From Chitinophaga sp. GbtcB8 (GTDB lineage Bacteria > Bacteroidota > Bacteroidia > Chitinophagales > Chitinophagaceae), in assembly GCF_019091455.1 (NCBI RefSeq), contig NZ_JAGXJN010000001.1, positions 372,001-436,000 on the forward strand: a DNA stretch of 64,000 nucleotides, read 5' to 3'. The position numbers and the translations under genes were made by a program. Positions 33,276 through 38,842 of the stretch are shown piece by piece. The notes under the pieces are model-generated. The model was not told the DNA's origin. It did not search any database and worked only from the letters and a program-made list of their open reading frames with translations. Within the stretch, counting starts at the first letter, position 1, and each line of letters begins with the position of its first letter.

Positions 33276-33932
33276 GTGGAAGAAGTGGTATTTAATTTTC
33301 AACAACAAACATGGCATTTATCAGCCGGAAAAGCCCTGTACTGGCTGGAAGAAAAGGCGCTGATCCTTTCTGATCTGCACCTGGGTAAATCGGCGCATTT
33401 CCGCAAGGCCGGCATTGCTGTGCCGGCGGGGCTTATACAGGAAGACCTGTACCGTTTGCAGCAGCTCATTACCCATTACCACCCGGAAAAGATCATTGTA
33501 GTGGGCGACATGTTCCATAGCAGTGAGAATAATGATGTGCAGTACTTCCGCCTATGGCGGCAACAATTCCTACACATCCGGTTTGAGCTGGTAAAAGGCA
33601 ACCATGATATACTGGCAGCCGACCTGTATGCCAGCCTGCATATAACCGTGCATGATACACTCACTTTGCAGAACATTCATTTCATACACGAACCCTGTGA
33701 ATCAGAAGATGAGCATGGGCCCTATACTTTTTCCGGCCACCTGCACCCGGGTGTAGCCATTGCCGGTGGCGGGCGGCAGCGTTTACGCCTGCCCTGTTTT
33801 TATTTTGGGAAAAGCTGTGGTATACTCCCTGCTTTCGGGCGTTTTACCGGACTGGCTATGCTGGCGCCGGAAACGGATGAAGTAGTGTTTGCCATAGCAA
33901 ATAACAGCATATTTAAAATAACGGTAGCATAA
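33276..33932 (+). CDS. pdeM: PdeM-type ligase-associated metallophosphatase
   Basis: 218 residues with a GTG start at 33276; no in-frame ATG precedes the first motif. Calcineurin-like motifs are all present: SDLHLGK (32-38), GDMFH, KGNHD and SGHLHPG with a final histidine. PdeM proteins are phosphodiesterases or nucleases of the ligase-associated repair set. A near-consensus TATCTTCG lies 5 bases before the GTG, so it may also have its own promoter after the hairpin. The HDAC-like gene follows after 13 bases. Confidence 0.87.
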   Translation: MEEVVFNFQQQTWHLSAGKALYWLEEKALILSDLHLGKSAHFRKAGIAVPAGLIQEDLYRLQQLITHYHPEKIIVVGDMFHSSENNDVQYFRLWRQQFLHIRFELVKGNHDILAADLYASLHITVHDTLTLQNIHFIHEPCESEDEHGPYTFSGHLHPGVAIAGGGRQRLRLPCFYFGKSCGILPAFGRFTGLAMLAPETDEVVFAIANNSIFKITVA

Positions 33933-33945
33933 TAGCCGGAACTGC

Positions 33946-34845
33946 ATGCTTATAGCGTATGATCACATTTATGTACATCCTTTGCCGGAAGGCCACCGCT
34001 TTCCTATGGATAAGTATGAGCTTATTCCTTTACAGTTGTTAAGGGAAGGCGTGATCACACCTGCGCATATTTTTTCCCCTGCTCTGCTGGATGAAGCTAC
34101 CATCCTGCTTACCCACGATGCCGCCTACTGGCATAAGCTCAAAGATCAAACTCTTAGCGACAGGGAACAACGCCGCATAGGTTTCACACAATCACCCGCA
34201 CTTACCCTTCGCGAAATCACTATTTGCCAGGGCACTATTGATTGTGCGCTGCATGCTTTACAGCATGGCGTTGCACTCAATGTGGCCGGCGGCACCCATC
34301 ATGCCTTTGCGGTCCGTGGCGAAGGTTTTTGCCTGCTGAATGATTTTGCTATTGCCGCCAACTATCTGCTACAGCAAAAAAAAATAAAACAAGCGCTCAT
34401 CATTGACCTGGATGTACACCAGGGAAATGGCTCTGCTGCACTGTTTGCAGGTAAGGAAGAGGTATTCACCTTCAGCATGCACGGCGCCGGCAATTACCCT
34501 TTTCACAAAGAAGTTTCTGATTGGGATATTCCCCTGCAGGATGGTACAGATACCAGCACTTATTTACAATTGCTGGAAAACGCATTGCCAATACTCATTG
34601 ACAGGGTGCAGCCGGACCTGGTATTTTATCTTTCCGGGGTAGATATACTGGAAACCGATAAATTCGGGAGATTGAAAGTAACACCGCAGGGCTGCCGCCA
34701 GCGGGATGAGCTGGTTTTTTCGTTCCTGCAACAACATGGTATTCCCTGTGCAGTGGCCATGGGCGGCGGTTACTCCACCAATATAAAGGATATTGTAAAT
34801 GCCCACTGCAATACCTTCAGGGCTGCAGCGGAGATCTATGATTAA
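33946..34845 (+). CDS. Histone-deacetylase-superfamily protein (acetylpolyamine/AcuC-like)
   Basis: 299 residues, one arginase-fold deacetylase domain. AGGTHHAF holds the paired active-site histidines, IIDLDVHQGNG the zinc Asp and His, LSGVDILETD the second zinc Asp, and AMGGGYS the catalytic tyrosine. All active-site residues are therefore present. Bacterial relatives act on acetylpolyamines, acetoin metabolism or small acetylated molecules; the substrate is not shown. It follows pdeM by 13 bases and probably shares its transcript. Confidence 0.85.
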   Translation: MLIAYDHIYVHPLPEGHRFPMDKYELIPLQLLREGVITPAHIFSPALLDEATILLTHDAAYWHKLKDQTLSDREQRRIGFTQSPALTLREITICQGTIDCALHALQHGVALNVAGGTHHAFAVRGEGFCLLNDFAIAANYLLQQKKIKQALIIDLDVHQGNGSAALFAGKEEVFTFSMHGAGNYPFHKEVSDWDIPLQDGTDTSTYLQLLENALPILIDRVQPDLVFYLSGVDILETDKFGRLKVTPQGCRQRDELVFSFLQQHGIPCAVAMGGGYSTNIKDIVNAHCNTFRAAAEIYD

Positions 34846-34861
34846 TGTTGTTTAATTTCAT

Positions 34862-34897
34862 AAAAAAGATGCCGCTCCGCTAGACAACGGACGGCAT
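34862..34897 (-). terminator. Hairpin with a T-run on the minus strand
   Basis: ATGCCG-c-TCCG (34869-34879) pairs with CGGACGGCAT (34888-34897) with one bulged base. The T-run is on the minus side (A-run at 34863-34867), so it would end a leftward transcript coming from the repressor gene side, leaving a 3' region of about 250 bases. It may also stop the HDAC transcript weakly. Confidence 0.5.
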
Positions 34898-35008
34898 GAT
34901 GGATCTCGGTTTTAGAATAACGGGGTAACAAAATGGGACTTATATTAATCAGCATCGTATATCATCCTATTTCATCTATAATCCTACTTCATCGTGCGTA
35001 AGCACTCA

Positions 35009-35064
35009 TGGCTGCATTCTATCAGACCAACATAATCACACCTGGCCGCATTCTATCAGGCCAA
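35009..35064. repeat. 22-base direct repeat in the 297-base gap after the HDAC-like gene
   Basis: TGGCTGCATTCTATCAGACC at 35009 and TGGCCGCATTCTATCAGGCC at 35043, each followed by AA, are 22-base copies with two differences and a 34-base period. Each copy is also partly palindromic (TGGCC...GGCCA). The rest of 34846-35142 holds short C/T-rich words (ATCATCCTATTTCATC, ATAATCCTACTTCATC) and no open frame I trust. Confidence 0.75.
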
Positions 35065-35142
35065 AAGCTATATTATATCAGCATTGATACAGACCACTAT
35101 ACTTACAATCATTCATTACTTTACTGACATTATCAAACATCA

Positions 35143-35895
35143 TTAATCTTTGATCTTTTTCTTCAACAGGCTTACCTGGTCCTGTAAATGGCTTACCATA
35201 TCTGCCAGGTGATTTACGCTCAAGCGGCTTTGCTGGCCGGTTTTGCTGATCACGGCATCGGATTGCCAAAGCTCCAGCACATCTTCATAACCTACAGAAT
35301 AAGGTTCAAACTGCGGGTTGTCAGACACCAGGGTGATCTTGCCTTTTGAACGGTTGCTCTTCAGCAAACGTTTATACACAATCCCTTCCCGGTTGGTAAC
35401 CACCACATAAGTTTCATTGTTCTTAATATCATCCCAGCCATCTACCTTATGACACACAATCACGGAGCCGGATGGCGTAGGCAGCATGGAATCGCCGGCT
35501 ATTTCAAAAGCACGGTAGTTACCGGCACCCAGCATTGGCAGCGTAAAGGTGTTCAGCTCTTCAATGAACTCATCATCATTATACCCTGCCAGGTAACCTG
35601 CGGCCGCCTTTACCGGTACAAACTCAACCTGCTGACGGCTATTCCCCAGCTTCTGCTGCCGGCGTTTTTCCAGGAAGTTCTCCTTCTGAGAACCAATGTC
35701 CCGCCGCAACAGGTCATCAATAGATACCCGGAACATATCGCTCACGAGCTCCAGCACCTCTGTGCGTGGTTCGGCCCGCTCTTCTTCATATGCTCCTAAC
35801 AAGGAACGTTTAATTCCTAATTTATCAGCAAATTCCTGTTGGGTCCATCCCTTTTGCTTACGCAGGAATTTCAGATTTTGACACGCTATGGACAT
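35143..35895 (-). CDS. LexA-like repressor: XRE helix-turn-helix fused to an S24 peptidase
   Basis: 250 residues. The N-terminal XRE domain (about 6-62) includes GWTQQEFADKLGIKRSLLGAYE. The C-terminal S24 domain has catalytic S136 in GDSMLPTPSG and K175 in VYKRLLK, 39 residues apart as in LexA. An Ala-Gly bond at 99-100, in AAAGYLAGY, is placed 36 residues before the serine, as the LexA cleavage site is. It should be cut upon RecA activation and release its targets. A palindromic site lies over its own promoter and related words precede dinB. A short lysine-rich coiled end (VSLLKKKIKD) follows. Confidence 0.85.
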   Translation of the reverse strand: MSIACQNLKFLRKQKGWTQQEFADKLGIKRSLLGAYEEERAEPRTEVLELVSDMFRVSIDDLLRRDIGSQKENFLEKRRQQKLGNSRQQVEFVPVKAAAGYLAGYNDDEFIEELNTFTLPMLGAGNYRAFEIAGDSMLPTPSGSVIVCHKVDGWDDIKNNETYVVVTNREGIVYKRLLKSNRSKGKITLVSDNPQFEPYSVGYEDVLELWQSDAVISKTGQQSRLSVNHLADMVSHLQDQVSLLKKKIKD

Positions 35896-35908
35896 ACCCC
35901 TAAATTAT

Positions 35909-35931
35909 TTAGTACATTACTAACAAATTTA
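35909..35931 (-). promoter_or_regulatory. Operator and -7 element of the LexA-like repressor gene
   Basis: TTAGTA-cat-TACTAA at 35909-35923 is a perfect 6-base-arm palindrome. Directly upstream on the minus strand is TAAATTTG (35931-35924), a match to TAnnTTTG. The palindrome would cover the transcription start, as expected of an autorepressed gene. Confidence 0.55.
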
Positions 35932-35989
35932 GCAATTAATTTTTATAATTACCAAATATATTTCCGGATATTATTCCCAAGGCTTCACT

Positions 35990-35997
35990 TATTTTTG
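35990..35997 (+). promoter_or_regulatory. TATTTTTG promoter element before the membrane protein gene
   Basis: TATTTTTG matches TAnnTTTG and lies 39 bases before the ATG at 36037. No strong -33 element was found. Confidence 0.4.
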
Positions 35998-36036
35998 CCC
36001 CTGGAAAAAATACCAACTCAAAAAAACAATAACATT

Positions 36037-36492
36037 ATGAATAGCACGCTGCTGATCATTCACTCCTTACTCAGATGGATCATCCTGTTAACCGGCATCT
36101 GGGCCTTTATCCGTGCGCTGCAGGGCGTTAATGGTAAACCTTATACCGCCACTGACAATAAAGCCAGCCTGTTCTTTTCTATTAGCCTGGATATCCAGTT
36201 CCTGGTAGGGTTGATCATGTACTTTGTAACCAGCCCGCTGATGCAAACGGCCCGGGCAGATTTTGGCGCTGCTATGAAAGACGGCGTATTACGCTTTTTT
36301 GCGGTAGAACATACCTTTATGGCCTTTATAGCGCTGGTACTGGTACACATTGGCCGCTCCAAGGTAAAAAAAGCCGGCACCGATGCACAGAAACATAAAT
36401 TTGCATTGATATTCTTTGGGATTGCGTTACTGCTGATACTGGCCCTGATCCCCTGGCCTTTCCGGGCAGCGCTGGGCAGAGGATGGTTTTAG
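36037..36492 (+). CDS. Four-helix membrane protein, cytochrome-b-like
   Basis: 151 residues from ATG 36037; the frame is open upstream into the repressor promoter but that part is not protein-like. Four membrane segments are visible: LLIIHSLLRWIILLTGIWAF, LFFSISLDIQFLVGLIMYFV, FMAFIALVLVHIGRS and ALIFFGIALLLILALIPW. Histidines in helices 1 and 3 (IIHSLLRW, VEHTFMAF, VHIG) could bind haem, which is why relatives are annotated cytochrome b; this is unproven. It diverges from the LexA-like gene. Confidence 0.65.
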   Translation: MNSTLLIIHSLLRWIILLTGIWAFIRALQGVNGKPYTATDNKASLFFSISLDIQFLVGLIMYFVTSPLMQTARADFGAAMKDGVLRFFAVEHTFMAFIALVLVHIGRSKVKKAGTDAQKHKFALIFFGIALLLILALIPWPFRAALGRGWF

Positions 36493-36513
36493 TGTGTAAA
36501 TGAGCATATACAG

Positions 36514-36559
36514 ATGTGCAAATGAATTTACGCGGCAAAGCGTTTATTCATTTGCACAT
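36514..36559. repeat. 14-bp hairpin, ATGTGCAAATGA family (copy 1)
   Basis: ATGTGCAAATGAAT (36514-36527) pairs exactly with ATTCATTTGCACAT (36546-36559), followed by TTTTATTTTTA. It lies between the convergent membrane protein and SdpI genes and ends in T-rich sequence, so it can terminate. A second copy of the word is at 42801-42845. Confidence 0.8.
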
Positions 36560-36567
36560 TTTTATTT

Positions 36568-37242
36568 TTAACCCTGATCTTCATTATATAACCGGAAAGA
36601 ATAAATGTAAGGGAGAGCCGCCAGTATAGCACCCACAAAAATGAGAATGAAAACCCCGGTAACTACTGCCAGGAAAAAGCCGGCTATAATGATCACGATA
36701 CCTGTATATAACCATAAATTGCCTGTCATGATATGCGTTTTTTTCCATACCTCACTGCTTTTTAAGGTCCAGGGCGTTCTCACCCCCACAAAATAGTTGG
36801 GCTGCAGCTTTTTCAGGTAAAGGCCCAGTAACGCGATCAATAGTCCCACCCCTATAAAGGTCCAGCGTTCCATAACAAATGGCATGCCCCGGCTTACCAT
36901 AAATATGATGATACCGGTAAAAACAGCCAGGTAAATATGGATCATAAAACGGATCTGGTAATAGGAATGATGATCATGCGCAACCTGCTGCGGCAGTGCG
37001 CCTGCTTCATCCGTATCGGGCAGGTAACGGAATAAAAAGTATAAAAGCAGGTTGGTCAGGAATAAAAAGATCATCAATAAAAGGAAATCAGTTTTGCTGC
37101 CCACGCGCTGGGGCACGCCATTTACATTAAAATTGCTGGGGATCACCGCGGGCAGCGTATTCCAGATAATGCCCAGGTAAGCCATAGGTAACAATAACAA
37201 CAATAGTATCAAGAGCTCTTTAGGAACAGCCGTCTTTTGCAT
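36568..37242 (-). CDS. SdpI-family membrane protein (DUF1648)
   Basis: 224 residues with about six membrane segments. The N-terminal DUF1648 unit reads IIWNTLPAVIPSNFNVNGVP. The C-terminal SdpI signature is PNYFVGVRTPWTLKSSEVWK, followed by two more helices. SdpI in Bacillus gives immunity to a toxic peptide; most relatives, as here, have no linked toxin gene and are simply described as SdpI-like. No SdpC-like peptide or SdpR regulator is nearby. Confidence 0.85.
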   Translation of the reverse strand: MQKTAVPKELLILLLLLLPMAYLGIIWNTLPAVIPSNFNVNGVPQRVGSKTDFLLLMIFLFLTNLLLYFLFRYLPDTDEAGALPQQVAHDHHSYYQIRFMIHIYLAVFTGIIIFMVSRGMPFVMERWTFIGVGLLIALLGLYLKKLQPNYFVGVRTPWTLKSSEVWKKTHIMTGNLWLYTGIVIIIAGFFLAVVTGVFILIFVGAILAALPYIYSFRLYNEDQG

Positions 37243-37343
37243 GGTAGAACGTATTTAAGTGTTTACCGATCAGCTTCCTCAATCCTTTCATTCTCCTCAC
37301 TATAAATATTACACCAATCAGGCCAAATATGTTTAGTTAATGA

Positions 37344-37386
37344 ATTACTAATTAAGTTAGTTTTACTAAAAATATTAGTACATTTG
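37344..37386 (+). promoter_or_regulatory. dinB promoter with LexA-like repressor operator words
   Basis: ATTACTAA (37344-37351), TTAGT-ttt-ACTAA (37357-37369) and TTAGTACATT (37375-37384) are clustered. TACATTTG at 37379-37386 is a TAnnTTTG element that overlaps the last word. The 10-mer TTAGTACATT is identical to the first part of the operator at 35909. A repressor bound here would cover both promoter boxes. Confidence 0.6.
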
Positions 37387-37627
37387 GATATATGCTGAAT
37401 GCCGAATGCTGCTTATGTTTTGCACAGGGCGTTATGTTAAGTATCCGGCATTTGTATCAGGCATTTTTTGAACGATAAGTATTAAGGAATTAAGGCATTC
37501 AGCGTTTAGCATTAGGCTTTAGGGCTTAAGCATTTTACTAATGGCATCCGGCATTTATTTAACGATAGGTATTAAGCGTTAAGCATTTCAGCGTTTAGCG
37601 TTTAGCGTTCCGCATTAAGCATTCAAC
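37387..37627 (+). repeat. Word-repeat leader region before dinB
   Basis: About 240 bases between the promoter and the dinB ATG hold no gene. They consist of short variant words: ATCCGGCATTT at 37443 and 37546, AACGATARGTATTAAG at 37471 and 37561, and many GCGTTTAGC/AAGCATT units up to 37620. These words also form the hairpin at 33171-33250. If transcribed, this is an unusually long structured 5' leader. Confidence 0.65.
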
Positions 37628-38839
37628 ATGATCTCTTTACAGCAAAGATCTATAGCGCATTTTGACCTGGATTGCTTTTTTGTATCCGTAGAGGTGCAGA
37701 AGAACAGTACATTAAAAGGCAAACCATTATTAGTAGGCGGGCATAGCGACCGGGGCGTGGTAGCCGCCTGCAGCTACGAAGCACGGCGATTTGGCATACA
37801 CTCCGCCATGCCCATGAAAACAGCCTTAAAGCTTTGCCCCCACGCCATTGTATTAAGCGGCGATATGGAAGCTTACAGTGAAAAATCAAAAGAGGTAACT
37901 GAGATCATTGCAAACAATGCACCCCTGTATGAAAAATCCTCCATCGATGAATTTTACCTGGACCTTACCGGCATGGATAAATACTTTGGCTCCCTGCAAT
38001 GGACCATTGAGCTGCGTGAAAAGATCATGAAGGAAGCCGGGCTGCCTATTTCCCTGGGCATGGCCTCCAACAAAATGGTATCCAAGGTAGCCACTAATGA
38101 AGCCAAACCAAACGGGAAAATGCAGGTGCTTTTTGGCGGGGAAAAAGCCTTCCTGGCGCCTATGCCGGTAGAAAAGCTGCCCATGGTAGGTAAGGAAACC
38201 GCTGCCCAGCTGCACCGGCGCGGCGTGGAAAATGTGAGGACCCTGAGTGAAATACCCATTCCCCTGCTGGAAGCCTGGCTGGGCAAAAACGGTATTGCCC
38301 TCTGGAATAAAGCCAATGGCATTGATGAATCGCCGGTGATCCCTTACCATGAACAAAAATCTATTTCTACAGAAAATACATTCCGGGCCGATACCATTGA
38401 CATGCAATTCCTGCATGCAGAGCTGGTGCGTATGACAGAGAAAATAGCCTTTGAGCTGCGCCAGCAGGATAAGCTCACCGGCTGCGTAACTATTAAGATC
38501 CGTTACTCTGATTTTGAAACCGTTACCAAACAAATGACCATTCCCTACACCTGCAGCGATCATATTTTGCTGGAAAAAGTAAAAGAGCTGTTCCAGCGCC
38601 TGTATGACCGCCGCCTGCTGGTACGCCTGATAGGCATACGTTTCAGCCACCTGGTACAGGGAAATTACCAGATCAGCTTATTTGATGATACGCAGGAAAT
38701 GATTGCCTTATACCAGGCCATAGATCATATCAAAAACCGTTTTGGGTGGCAATATTTAATGAAAGGCACCAATGTAGCAGCACCCGGTAAAAAAACAGAT
38801 AGCCACCTGCGGAACATAATGCCCTATCAAAAACGCTGA
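37628..38839 (+). CDS. dinB: Y-family DNA polymerase IV
   Basis: 403 residues. Catalytic acidic residues are D13 in HFDLDCFFVSVE and D107-E108 in SSIDEFYLDLTG. Helix-hairpin-helix residues around VEKLPMVGKETAAQLHRRGV and a little-finger domain (about 240-355) follow. A beta-clamp-binding peptide is probable in the end region (QISLFDD). It copies damaged DNA with low fidelity. Its stop is 3 bases before the dnaE-like ATG, so the two polymerases are translated together. The LexA-like operator words upstream suggest damage induction. Confidence 0.93.
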   Translation: MISLQQRSIAHFDLDCFFVSVEVQKNSTLKGKPLLVGGHSDRGVVAACSYEARRFGIHSAMPMKTALKLCPHAIVLSGDMEAYSEKSKEVTEIIANNAPLYEKSSIDEFYLDLTGMDKYFGSLQWTIELREKIMKEAGLPISLGMASNKMVSKVATNEAKPNGKMQVLFGGEKAFLAPMPVEKLPMVGKETAAQLHRRGVENVRTLSEIPIPLLEAWLGKNGIALWNKANGIDESPVIPYHEQKSISTENTFRADTIDMQFLHAELVRMTEKIAFELRQQDKLTGCVTIKIRYSDFETVTKQMTIPYTCSDHILLEKVKELFQRLYDRRLLVRLIGIRFSHLVQGNYQISLFDDTQEMIALYQAIDHIKNRFGWQYLMKGTNVAAPGKKTDSHLRNIMPYQKR

Positions 38840-38842
38840 GCT

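Noticed and set aside
35009-35064. A minimal CRISPR or attachment site
   Set aside because: Only two repeats with a 12-base spacer, no cas genes, no integrase and no tRNA nearby.
36568-37242. SdpI-like gene as part of a bacteriocin immunity system
   Set aside because: No toxin peptide or SdpR-like regulator is adjacent; the family is mostly found without them.
37886-38650. 254-codon minus-strand open frame
   Set aside because: It is antisense to the dinB coding sequence, whose catalytic motifs are certain; composition is that of a shadow frame.
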